Shown here piece by piece: positions 6,914 through 14,410 of a stretch of 21,816 nt of DNA. This stretch comes from Ruminococcus sp. CAG:403 (GTDB taxonomy: Bacteria; Bacillota; Clostridia; Oscillospirales; Ruminococcaceae). The translations under genes were made by a program, and so were the position numbers. Below the pieces are notes generated by a model, which was not told the DNA's origin, did not search any database, and saw only the letters and a list, made by a program, of their open reading frames with translations. Location of the stretch: assembly GCA_000437255.1 (NCBI GenBank), contig FR899104.1, forward strand, positions 272,503 to 294,318, read 5' to 3'. Each line of letters starts with the position of its first letter. The first letter of the stretch is position 1.

Positions 6914-7444
6914 ATGCTGTTTAAAGAAAATGAGTTTCGCATTGCAAAGCCAACGTATCAGGAGGCATTTCCGAAAGTAGAACGGATGCCGATGTGGATG
7001 GTGAAGTGTTTCACCCATCCAAAAACGTCTGCATTTTATACCGTCTATGAAGGTGCGCAGTATGTTGGATTGGTGTACTGTGTTTATTGGAAGGACTTGT
7101 TGTATATTCTCTATTTTGCAATTGATCAGAACCTGCGTGGGAAAGGATACGGCGGACGAATTTTGCAGGAAATTTGCAGCCGCTATGCTGGATATCGGAT
7201 TATTCTTTGCGCAGAAGAAGTGGATCAGTCCTATTCCAATTATGAACAGCGGCGCAGTCGGATGCAATTCTATGAAAGAAATGGTTTTCAGGCATCTGGT
7301 GAGAAGCTGAAAGAGGCTGGCGTTGTCTATGACATCCTCTGTTATCACGGATGTAAAGTAGAGAAAACGGAGTATTTTTCTCTTTTTCGCAATTATCTTG
7401 GAAACTTTTTATATCATGTTGTGTATAGAAAAATTGCAGAATAA
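6914..7444 (+). CDS. GNAT-family N-acetyltransferase
   Basis: A 176-residue protein with a GNAT fold. The strand LLYILYFAIDQNLRGKGYGG carries the acetyl-CoA pyrophosphate-binding loop (RGKGYGG, the Q/RxxGxG/A motif). It is followed by ILQEICSRYAGYRIILCAEE and the C-terminal RMQFYERNGFQ motif typical of motif B. The acceptor is unknown. GGAGGAGAATAGAC precedes ATG 6914. It lies 64 nt after the SUFU gene with no promoter or terminator that I can see between them, so it is probably co-transcribed. Confidence 0.9.
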   Translation: MLFKENEFRIAKPTYQEAFPKVERMPMWMVKCFTHPKTSAFYTVYEGAQYVGLVYCVYWKDLLYILYFAIDQNLRGKGYGGRILQEICSRYAGYRIILCAEEVDQSYSNYEQRRSRMQFYERNGFQASGEKLKEAGVVYDILCYHGCKVEKTEYFSLFRNYLGNFLYHVVYRKIAE

Positions 7445-7473
7445 ATTTAGATGATAGAATCGGAGCAAACACA

Positions 7474-8361
7474 ATGAAAAAAAGCATACTTTTTATTGGG
7501 ATACTCGCACTGCTTGCCAGCAGCGTCGGATGCAATCAAGAGGACTCTTCTTCACTGACATCTAGTAGCACAGTTCAGCAAACAACTACAGAATCGATTC
7601 AAACGACAAAACAGTCCGTTTCTGAGAGCGGGCAGGTGCAAACTACCACGACTCGGCAAACAGAACCGACTTCCGTTCAGCAGACCGATTTTCGCAGAAT
7701 AGAAGGAGATTGGTATGTGGATGGAAGTCTGGATGCAGCGCATCTCTCCATTGATTCAAACGGGAACTTTTCTGCATATTATGCAACGGGCAGTTTGGAA
7801 CAAACCGGTTTGATTCAATGTGAAACGGAAAAAGAGGGCGATACCGTTACCAATTGGTATTATTTCTATACAGATGATGGAGCACTGTATTTTAAATTCG
7901 CCGATACACAGACCGGAATCTTGCGAGATTTTTATACCGATGGAGCCAATCCGGTGCACTATGTTTTGGTAGGTGGACTTGCAGACGATGGAAAAGGGGA
8001 TGAAACAGACTCTACCGAAAACATGCCGGTATGTTACTTGGGCGTATGGGGATGCGGCAGGGCAACGCTGCGGATTACAGAAAATACAGATGGTTCCTAT
8101 CTTGGATGGATCTCATGGGCAGACAGCGCTTTTGCCCATACAGAATGGGAGTATCCGCTGGTATATGATGCAGCGAGCAAGAAGTTGGTATGTACTGGAA
8201 ATGCAACCAAGACAGAATATGTTTATCAGGATGCATCTTCTGACCCAACTGTTACGGTATGCTATACCGATGGAAGCGGCAGTTTTTCCTATTCGAATCA
8301 GACCATTTTATGGTCGGATGAACAAGAGGATGCCGGTAAGGATATGGAATTTATACAATAG
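7474..8361 (+). CDS. Putative lipoprotein of unknown function
   Basis: A 295-residue secreted protein. Residues 1-20 are a lipoprotein-like signal peptide (MKKSILFIGILALLASSVGC) with Cys20 as the probable lipidation site; the lipobox is imperfect because Ser stands at -3. Residues 21-65 form a Ser/Thr/Gln-rich linker. The rest has two repeating segments with Trp-, Tyr- and Thr-rich beta pattern (IEGDWYVDGSLDAAHLSID... and YLGVWGCGRATLRITENTDGS...), suggesting two related lipocalin-like or beta-sandwich modules. I do not recognise the family. It lies 29 nt after the acetyltransferase gene and 9 nt before the ABC-F gene, so it shares their transcript. Confidence 0.75.
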   Translation: MKKSILFIGILALLASSVGCNQEDSSSLTSSSTVQQTTTESIQTTKQSVSESGQVQTTTTRQTEPTSVQQTDFRRIEGDWYVDGSLDAAHLSIDSNGNFSAYYATGSLEQTGLIQCETEKEGDTVTNWYYFYTDDGALYFKFADTQTGILRDFYTDGANPVHYVLVGGLADDGKGDETDSTENMPVCYLGVWGCGRATLRITENTDGSYLGWISWADSAFAHTEWEYPLVYDAASKKLVCTGNATKTEYVYQDASSDPTVTVCYTDGSGSFSYSNQTILWSDEQEDAGKDMEFIQ

Positions 8362-8370
8362 GAGCAAGTC

Positions 8371-10167
8371 ATGATATTACTATCTGCAAAAAATCTTTCA
8401 AAGACCTATATGGAACGGCGTGTGCTGGATGATGTCTCTTTTTTTCTGAATGAAGGAGATAAAGTTGGTATCATTGGTGTCAATGGAACAGGAAAGTCAA
8501 CGCTGTTACGCATTCTTGCTGGCGCAGAAGAGGCAGATTCCGGTGAAGTGATTCGCACCAGTGGCGTACGAATTTCTTATTTGCCACAGATTCCGGAATT
8601 CGAAGCGCATGGCAGTGTGCTGGAACAAGTGATGCTGCATCTTCCAGAGGATTTGAAAGAAGCAAAGGTGTTCGAAGCCAAATCGATTCTTGGAAAGCTT
8701 GGCATTTCCGACGTTACAAGGGAAATTGGAACACTTTCCGGCGGGGAACGGCGGCGGGCAGGAATTGCAGCGGCTTTGATTCAGCCGAGTGATATTTTGC
8801 TGCTGGATGAACCAACCAACCACATTGACAATGAAACCGTACAGCTTTTGGAAGATCAGCTGAGAAAATATCGTGGTGCCATTGTTATGGTAACGCATGA
8901 TCGGTATTTCTTAAATCGTGTGACACAGAAAATTGTAGAAGTGGATCATGGCAGTCTATTTTCATATAACGGAAATTATCAGACTTATTTGGAACAAAAG
9001 GCACAGCGGGAAGCAGATGCGCAGGCGCAGGAACGAAAGAATCGGACGCTGTATCGACAGGAGTTAGAGTGGATTCGTCGTGGTGTGCGCGCCAGAGGAA
9101 CCAAATCCAAAGATCGGATCGAACGGTTTTATGAACTGGAAAATCGAGAACGCCCAGTGGAAACGGAAAAGATGCAGCTACAGTCAGTTGCTTCCCGACT
9201 TGGAAAGAAAACCATCGAACTGGAACATCTTTCTAAGTCCATCCATGGAAGAATGCTCGTTGCAGATTTTTCTTATCAGTTGCCAAGGGATGCTCGGATT
9301 GGAATTGTGGGGCAGAATGGTGCAGGAAAATCTACTCTCATCAAGCTGATTTGTGGTGCTTTGCAGCCGGATCAGGGGACTGTTACAGTTGGAGATACCG
9401 TTCGCATTGGTTATTTCTCACAGGAATGTGAGCAGATGGATCCCACACAGCGGGTTATTGCATATATCCAGGAAACTGCCGACCGCATTCAGACACCGGA
9501 TGGAACAGTAACTGCTTCCATGATGCTAGAGCGGTTTCTCTTCACACCAGAGCTGCAATGGAATCGCATTGAAAAGCTATCCGGCGGAGAGCAGAAGCGC
9601 CTTTATTTGCTCAAGGTTTTGATGACAGCTCCCAATGTCCTTTTGCTGGATGAACCGACCAACGATCTCGACATTGCAACGCTGACGATTCTGGAGGATT
9701 ATCTCAGCAACTTCCATGGTGCGGTAATTGCCATTTCGCATGATCGTTATTTCCTGGATAAAATGGCATCGGAGATCTGGGAACTCAACGGAACCGGTCA
9801 AATTCGCCGTTACAATGGAAACTATCAGGATTATGCAGCAAAAGCCTTTCAGGAGGATTCTGCCGAAAAGCCCAAAAAACAAACAGAAAAGAAAGAACGT
9901 GTCTTTGTTGGCAAGAAAAAACTGAAGTTTTCCTACAAGGAACAACGGGAATACGATACCATTGACGATACCATTGCACAGCTGGAACAGCAGGTTAAGG
10001 AAGTGGAGGCACAGCTGCTGCAGTCGACTTCTGATTACGTCAAGCTGCAAGAATTATCTGCGAAAAAGGAGCAGTTGGAACAGGAATTGGAAGAAAAAAT
10101 GGAGCGGTGGGTATATCTCAATGATCTTGCAGAACGGATTGCAAATGGAGAGATGATAGAAGGATGA
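8371..10167 (+). CDS. ABC-F family ATPase, Uup-like, two ATP-binding domains plus C-terminal coiled coil
   Basis: A 598-residue soluble protein with no membrane segments. Domain 1 has Walker A GVNGTGKST (36-44), signature LSGGE (122-126) and Walker B/DEPTNHID (about 142-153). Domain 2 has GQNGAGKST (about 313), LSGGEQKR (about 403) and LLLDEPTNDLD (about 424-434). Both have the SHDRYFL or THDRYFL switch histidine. The inter-domain linker is charged and helical. The last 80 residues are a Glu/Gln/Lys-rich coiled coil, as in Uup, YfmR and similar proteins. ABC-F proteins act at the ribosome E site; Uup-type members help with difficult peptidyl transfer or assembly rather than drug export. The final four bases overlap the phosphatase start, indicating translational coupling. 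Confidence 0.93.
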   Translation: MILLSAKNLSKTYMERRVLDDVSFFLNEGDKVGIIGVNGTGKSTLLRILAGAEEADSGEVIRTSGVRISYLPQIPEFEAHGSVLEQVMLHLPEDLKEAKVFEAKSILGKLGISDVTREIGTLSGGERRRAGIAAALIQPSDILLLDEPTNHIDNETVQLLEDQLRKYRGAIVMVTHDRYFLNRVTQKIVEVDHGSLFSYNGNYQTYLEQKAQREADAQAQERKNRTLYRQELEWIRRGVRARGTKSKDRIERFYELENRERPVETEKMQLQSVASRLGKKTIELEHLSKSIHGRMLVADFSYQLPRDARIGIVGQNGAGKSTLIKLICGALQPDQGTVTVGDTVRIGYFSQECEQMDPTQRVIAYIQETADRIQTPDGTVTASMMLERFLFTPELQWNRIEKLSGGEQKRLYLLKVLMTAPNVLLLDEPTNDLDIATLTILEDYLSNFHGAVIAISHDRYFLDKMASEIWELNGTGQIRRYNGNYQDYAAKAFQEDSAEKPKKQTEKKERVFVGKKKLKFSYKEQREYDTIDDTIAQLEQQVKEVEAQLLQSTSDYVKLQELSAKKEQLEQELEEKMERWVYLNDLAERIANGEMIEG

Positions 10168-10661
10168 TACGGATTATGTTTGTCTGCCACGGCAATATTT
10201 GTCGCTCGCCGATGGCGGAGTTTATCATGAAAAAGCTTGTGGCAGAAGCTGGATTGCAGGATGAATTTGTCATTGCCTCCAGCGCAACCAGCACAGAAGA
10301 AATCTGGAATGGAATCGGAAATCCGGTTTATCCGCCAGCAAAAGCAGAGCTAAAAAAGCACGGTATTTCCTGTGCCGGAAAAACAGCTGTGCAGCTCAAA
10401 CGGGAGGATTATCCAAATTACGATTATTTTATTGGCATGGATGCTGCCAATATTCGGAATATGCAGCAAATTTTCCAGCAGGATCCGGACGGTAAAATTT
10501 ACCGGCTCCTGACCTTTGCCGGCAGACAAGCAGATATTGCGGATCCATGGTACAGCGGAGATTTTGCAACAACTTTTTCAGAACTTGCGGCAGGTTGCAG
10601 TGGATTGCTGGCGGCTTTGCAGCAAGAAAAGGGGAAAGAGAAACATGGAATGATCGGATGA
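10164..10661 (+). CDS. Low-molecular-weight protein-tyrosine phosphatase
   Basis: A 165-residue cytosolic phosphatase. The N-terminal P-loop FVCHGNICRSPMAE contains the C(X)5R catalytic motif, with nucleophile C8 and phosphate-binding R14. The general-acid Asp is D127 in DPWYSGDF. The family hydrolyses phosphotyrosine on bacterial proteins or, in some cases, phosphoarginine. It begins by ATGA overlap with the ABC-F stop. The C-terminal 15 residues (QQEKGKEKHGMIG) overlap the ribosome-binding site and start of the decayed TPR gene, so the downstream gene was once coupled to this one. Confidence 0.95.
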   Translation: MIRIMFVCHGNICRSPMAEFIMKKLVAEAGLQDEFVIASSATSTEEIWNGIGNPVYPPAKAELKKHGISCAGKTAVQLKREDYPNYDYFIGMDAANIRNMQQIFQQDPDGKIYRLLTFAGRQADIADPWYSGDFATTFSELAAGCSGLLAALQQEKGKEKHGMIG

Positions 10662-10930
10662 GATCGATCAAAAAATCACCAGCCTCAGCGAGACTGGTGA
10701 TGAACTTGCAGATCAAGGGCAGTTTGAACAGGCATATGCGTGCTATCAGGAAGTGTTTGATTTACTGCCGGAGCCAAAGTTGATTTTGGAAGTGGCAACC
10801 TGGCTGTTGACTGCAACAACTCCAAAAAGCACAGGAATACTTGCTGCAAGCTGATCTGCTTGCTGGTGAGGAAGTGTTTGAAGATACCGATGCAAACTAT
10901 TTGGAAGCAATTCGTCCGCTTCTGACGTAA
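10645..10930 (+). pseudogene. Degraded TPR-like gene (nonsense codon 3 plus frame-breaking deletion)
   Basis: AAGGGGAAAGAGAAAC is a good ribosome-binding site before ATG 10645, but codon 3 is TGA (10651-10653), probably a former TGG. In the same frame the sequence goes on as SDEIDQKITSLSETGDELAD, then GQFEQAYACYQEVFDLLPEP and LILEVATWLLTA, a TPR-like start. The frame then stops, and the +1-shifted frame gives QQLQKAQEYLLQADLLAG and EEVFEDTDANYLEAIRPLLT, ending at TAA 10928-10930. The family as I recall it has about 40 residues of further TPR between these halves (an IGD... to ...LRLGQ segment), so an internal deletion of 3n+2 bases near 10810-10825 explains both the shift and the loss. No intact product is expected. 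Confidence 0.75.
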
Positions 10931-10949
10931 ATCAATTGGGAGAATGCAG

Positions 10950-11981
10950 ATGCAAAAAAGTTACTTTTCTTGTTATCCATCGTTTCGCTGCCTTGCAGCA
11001 GCCTGTCCGGACAGCTGCTGTGTGGGCTGGGAAATTGTTGTGGATCCGTGCACAGAAGCAAAGTATCAGACGGTACAGGGGGCGCTTGGACAAAAAATAC
11101 GCCGTGTTCTGACAACGGACTCAGACGGCGATCGCATCTTTACTTTGTTGGAGAATGAACGCTGTCCGTTTTGGAATACGGCACATTTATGTGAGCTGCA
11201 ACTGGAGTTGGGGGAGGAAGGGCTATGTGACACTTGCCGCCAGTTTCCCCGTATGAAGCAGGATTATGGTACGTTTCAGGAATATTATTTGTCTTTGGCC
11301 TGTCCAGAAGCTGCCCGGTTGATTTTGTCCCAGCAAAGGCTGACGTTGCAAACGCAGTGCGCAGAGGAGGAGCCGGAGATTCAGGCAGATTATGACGAGA
11401 AGCGGATGCAATTCTTACAGGCTTCCAGGGAACAGCTGGCTTCTATTTTGTATGATACCGCACATGCACTTCCGGAACGGTTGGCACGCTGCTTGCAATA
11501 TGGCGATGCGCTACAGCTGCAATGGGATACTGTGTATCATCCGCAGCTTCCAGAGCTGCCGGTTTGGCGTTCTGGAAGTGAAATTCCATCAAATTGGATG
11601 CGGTCTCTGCTTGCTGTTCATCAGAAAATGGAGTGCATGACGGAATTATTTCCTCGTTTGCTCAAACAAGCCAATCAGGCGGACAGCTGGACACCCTGGC
11701 AGAAGGCGTGGGAAACAAAGCAGGTCAATTACTGCATCGCCATGCTGTTTCAATATTACTTGCAGGCCATTGCAGATGATGCCATTTTAATCAAGCTGGA
11801 ACGTATCACTGCTTCCCTTTTGGTAATTGGTGCAATGGCACAGGCAGGCTCCCTTCCAATTGAGCAATGTGTGCAGCTTTATGTGAAAGAAGTCGATCAT
11901 TCCGAGGAAAACAAAGTCCTTTTAGAGGAATTTCTGCAAACGGAAGGCACTGCCTTTTTGCAATGCAGTGGACTTTTATAA
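10950..11981 (+). CDS. FliB-like (flagellin lysine-N-methylase family) cysteine-rich protein
   Basis: A 343-residue protein with an N-terminal cysteine cluster: C8, C14, C19, C23 and C24 in FSCYPSFRCLAAACPDSCCVGW, then ERCPFW, LCELQ, GLCDTCRQFPR and ACPEAARL. This fits the CxxxCC pattern of the FliB/YkgJ Fe-S family. Salmonella FliB methylates flagellin lysines, but the family is widespread in gut Firmicutes with no known target. The C-terminal 200 residues are helical and less conserved. ATG 10950 is preferred over ATG 10944 because GGGAGA at 10938-10943 is then correctly spaced. The gene converges with the methyltransferase on the minus strand, overlapping it by 6 nt at the 3' ends. Confidence 0.85.
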   Translation: MQKSYFSCYPSFRCLAAACPDSCCVGWEIVVDPCTEAKYQTVQGALGQKIRRVLTTDSDGDRIFTLLENERCPFWNTAHLCELQLELGEEGLCDTCRQFPRMKQDYGTFQEYYLSLACPEAARLILSQQRLTLQTQCAEEEPEIQADYDEKRMQFLQASREQLASILYDTAHALPERLARCLQYGDALQLQWDTVYHPQLPELPVWRSGSEIPSNWMRSLLAVHQKMECMTELFPRLLKQANQADSWTPWQKAWETKQVNYCIAMLFQYYLQAIADDAILIKLERITASLLVIGAMAQAGSLPIEQCVQLYVKEVDHSEENKVLLEEFLQTEGTAFLQCSGLL

Positions 11982-12548
11982 ATTGGTAAACTTAAAAATG
12001 GTCGCACTGATGGGAGGACAATTGGGGCGATTGTAGAATTGAGAAACCAGTACGCTATAGGTTCGAATATCCAGCTGTTTTAAGTATTCCAAAATAGCAT
12101 CTCGTTCTTCAAAGCCATTGTTTTTGCCGTAATAAATGGAAAGGCTCATGATGCCGCCTTCTTCCAGCAGTTCCAGCCCTTGTTCAATGGCAGATAGACT
12201 TGATTGCGTGCGGGTACAAATATTGTGATCGCCGCCCGGCAGCCAGCCAAAATTGAAGACAACGCAACGAACCGGCCCTGAAACCAGCTGCTTCATATTG
12301 GCATGACTGGTTTGAAAAAGGCGTGCCTGGGCGTTGCAGCCATGCTGTTCCAGTAATTCACGGGTACTGGCAATGGCATCCGCTTGAATGTCAAATGCAT
12401 AAACGGTTCCTGTTTCTCCAACCAATTGACAGAGAAACAGGGTATCCCGCCCTCTTCCTGCTGTTGCATCGATACAGATATCGCCGGGACGTACAAATCG
12501 TTTGATACAATCGTGCGCCAGATGAACGGCACCAAATGTACTAGGCAT
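11976..12548 (-). CDS. mnmM: YtqB/MnmM-type class I SAM-dependent tRNA methyltransferase
   Basis: A 190-residue methyltransferase. Motif I is DICIDATAGRGRDTLFL (DATAGRGRDT at residues 27-36) and the catalytic-site signature is FNFGWLPGGDH (98-108), which matches the FNxGYLPGGD hallmark of the YtqB family. B. subtilis YtqB (MnmM) makes mnm5s2U34 in tRNA by methylating nm5s2U. I start it at the ATG on 12548-12546, because GGAAAGGAAG lies 8-9 nt upstream on the minus strand; the longer frame would add 20 residues from within a hairpin region. It has its own promoter at 12614-12642 and a perfect inverted repeat at the expected transcription start. Confidence 0.88.
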   Translation of the reverse strand: MPSTFGAVHLAHDCIKRFVRPGDICIDATAGRGRDTLFLCQLVGETGTVYAFDIQADAIASTRELLEQHGCNAQARLFQTSHANMKQLVSGPVRCVVFNFGWLPGGDHNICTRTQSSLSAIEQGLELLEEGGIMSLSIYYGKNNGFEERDAILEYLKQLDIRTYSVLVSQFYNRPNCPPISATIFKFTNL

Positions 12549-12582
12549 ATAAAAACTTCCTTTCCAGTTCTTTTTATAAGAG

Positions 12583-12613
12583 AAAGCGTGTCCCTTTGAT
12601 AAGGACACGCTTT
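12583..12613 (-). promoter_or_regulatory. Perfect 11-bp inverted repeat at the mnmM-like transcription start
   Basis: aaagcgtgtcc (12583-12593) and ggacacgcttt (12603-12613) are perfect inverted copies around a 9-nt loop. The repeat directly abuts the -10 box (12614-12619) and covers the expected start site, so it may be an operator or a hairpin at the 5' end of the transcript. It could also end read-through from the MATE remnant, but only a poor T-tract (CTCTTAT) follows it on the minus strand. Confidence 0.7.
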
Positions 12614-12642
12614 AGTATAGCATAGTTTTTGCATTCTGTACA
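12614..12642 (-). promoter_or_regulatory. Promoter of the mnmM-like gene
   Basis: On the minus strand a -35 TGTACA (12642-12637), 17-bp spacer and -10 TATACT (12619-12614) precede the inverted repeat and the methyltransferase start. The -10 lies in TATGCTATACTAA, a 13-mer also found at the MATE remnant promoter. Confidence 0.7.
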
Positions 12643-12662
12643 GACTTTTGAGAATTTTTACT

Positions 12663-14032
12663 TTAGGGATGGATCGGGGAAGAAAATTTCTTTTTCCATA
12701 CGATGAAAAACGTAATCAGAACCATTGCAGCAGTTAGTATCCAGGTAACCGGGAATACAAGGAAAAGGCTATTTAATGTTTGTGTGTGTGCAAATACGGT
12801 GAATATCCAGAGAATTCGAATGGCACAGATTCCAAACATAGTTTCTGCTGCCGGAAGGGTGGAATAACCGAGCCCTCGCATCGTCCATGCCGGAATTTCG
12901 TATAGGCAGCAAAGCGGCTGCAAACGAAGAATGATCCAGATTCGTTCGCATGCATATTGTATTTCATCCGGAGAGGAGGAGAACAAACCAGACGCTTGTT
13001 TGCGAAAGAATACAATGGGGAAGATGATGAGACAGGCGCTGACAATGGCAAGAGACACAGACAAACTGTAAAGATTTTTTTACAGCGCTTGAATTGCTTG
13101 GCGGCTTCATTTTGACTGATAAAGGTAGTTGCAGTCTGTCCGAAGGCAGTATTGACATAGTAAGCGATGTATTCAAAATTCATAGCAATTGCAGAGCCTG
13201 CGGCTGCCTTGCTTCCAAAAGTATTGATAGAGGACTGGATAAAGATATTGGCAATGCAGAAAACAGCACCCTGCAAAGCAGCAGGAATTCCAATTTGCAG
13301 AATTTTTTTGCAATCCAAGGAGTGCAAACGTAATTTTCGGAAGGAAAATTGAAATACATCCGGTTCGTGCATCAACCAATCTACCACAAAACAGGCACTG
13401 ACAGCGGTTGCAAGATCAGTGGCGAGTGCAACGCCAATGACACTGAGGTGGCAGACGATTACAAAAAAGAGATTGAGAAACACATTTAAAACACCTGCCG
13501 GCAGCAAAGCGGCAAGCGGACGTTTGCTGTCGCTGTTTGCCCGTAGAATAGCTGCTGCAAAATCATAGAGAAATAGAAAGGGAATCCCTGCAAAATAAAG
13601 TTTTAAGTATTGAATGGCTGCGGTTTGGATGTCACTTGGTGTATGAATCAGCAGCAACAGTGGCTTTGCCAGCCACTGCCCAATGATGCCAAGTAATAAA
13701 CCCAAAAGAATCGAAAGCAGCACGGCGGAATGAATGGCATTCGGAATTTTTTCCCGTTCTCCAGAACCAATCAGATGTGCAATTCACACATTGGCGCCGA
13801 CTGCAAAGCCAGCGGAAAGACTTACTAATAATGCGACGATTTCACCATTTGTTCCAACTGCGGCAAGTGCATCTGGATTGCCAAATTTTCCGGCAATTGC
13901 GGTATCTGCTGAGTTGAAGAGCTGCTAAAGAATGCTGCTTGCAGCAATCGGGAGTGCAAATAGCAGAATGCTTTTTATGAGAGGTCCTTCCGGCATGTTG
14001 ATATGGGAAGTGCCTTTTCGGGTTGATTTCAT
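12663..14032 (-). pseudogene. MATE-family efflux transporter pseudogene
   Basis: Reading leftward from ATG 14032 (AAGGAG upstream), about 456 codons encode a recognisable MATE transporter: MPEGPLIKSILLFALPIAA at the start, then QLFNSADTA and DALAAVGTNGEIVALLVSLS, through to VWKKKFSSPIHP at 12663. Three lesions break it. A TAG at 13927-13925 replaces the conserved Gln of ILQQLFNSADTA. A TGA at 13786-13784 lies in GANV*IAHLIGSGE. A frameshift lies near 13075-13081, where adding one A to a run of seven (T7 on the plus strand) restores the downstream frame into SVSLAIVSACLIIFPIVFF. The coding character is otherwise preserved along its whole length, so decay is recent or includes sequencing error. 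MATE proteins export drugs or metabolites using Na+ or H+ gradients. Confidence 0.88.
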
Positions 14033-14066
14033 TTCAAAAACTCCTTGCTCGTTTGATCTAGAAATT

Positions 14067-14095
14067 AGTATAGCATATTTTGGAACTTTTGAAAA
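14067..14095 (-). promoter_or_regulatory. Promoter of the MATE remnant
   Basis: On the minus strand a -35 TTTTCA (14095-14090), 17-bp spacer and -10 TATACT (14072-14067) lie 35 nt before ATG 14032. It diverges from the tRNA promoter about 70 nt away. Confidence 0.6.
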
Positions 14096-14167
14096 GAGAA
14101 TTGTTCCACAAGATGACTGTGAAAGCAGATGATGGATGTTTCTTCCTGAATTTTTCTGGAAAAAGGC

Positions 14168-14196
14168 TTGACAGGGTTGATATTCTGTAGTATAAT
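14168..14196 (+). promoter_or_regulatory. Perfect-consensus promoter of tRNA-Leu
   Basis: TTGACA (14168-14173), a 17-bp spacer and TATAAT (14191-14196) match the sigma-A consensus at every position and end 9 nt before the tRNA. Confidence 0.95.
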
Positions 14197-14205
14197 AATA
14201 GTGTT

Positions 14206-14292
14206 GCCGCTGTGGTGGAATAGGCAGACACAAGGGACTTAAAATCCCTCGGAGTAAAATCCGTACCGGTTCAAGTCCGGTCAGCGGCACCA
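14206..14292 (+). tRNA. tRNA-Leu (anticodon UAA)
   Basis: The 87-nt gene folds as a class II tRNA. The acceptor stem is gccgctg / cagcggc, followed by A and an encoded CCA (14290-14292). The anticodon arm is aggga-cttaaaa-tccct, giving anticodon TAA. A long variable arm (cggagtaaaatccg region) and a T-arm with GGTTCAAGTCC are visible. It is a single-gene transcript with its own promoter and terminator. Confidence 0.97.
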
Positions 14293-14298
14293 GATTAG

Positions 14299-14338
14299 AA
14301 AAGGTCATCAGTACGAATGCGCTGATGACCTTTTCTTT
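14299..14338 (+). terminator. Terminator of tRNA-Leu
   Basis: aaaaggtcatcag (14299-14311) pairs perfectly with ctgatgacctttt (14322-14334) around a 10-nt loop, with TTTTCTTT at the 3' side. It starts 6 nt after the tRNA CCA. Confidence 0.92.
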
Positions 14339-14354
14339 ATAGGGTAAAATGCTT

Positions 14355-14383
14355 TTGACAAATATCAATAGATATGCTACAAT
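14355..14383 (+). promoter_or_regulatory. Promoter of the secreted-peptidase operon
   Basis: TTGACA (14355-14360), 17-bp spacer and TACAAT (14378-14383) lie 27 nt before ATG 14411. Only one base departs from consensus. Confidence 0.92.
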
Positions 14384-14410
14384 GAAAGCAAAAAGGAGAA
14401 TGATCAAGAT

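Noticed and set aside
10651..13927. Possible stop-codon recoding (TGA read as Trp) suggested by TGA in the TPR and MATE frames
   Set aside because: TGA ends several intact genes here (for example at 735, 10661, 16363 and 18164), and the MATE remnant also has a TAG and a frameshift, which recoding cannot explain.
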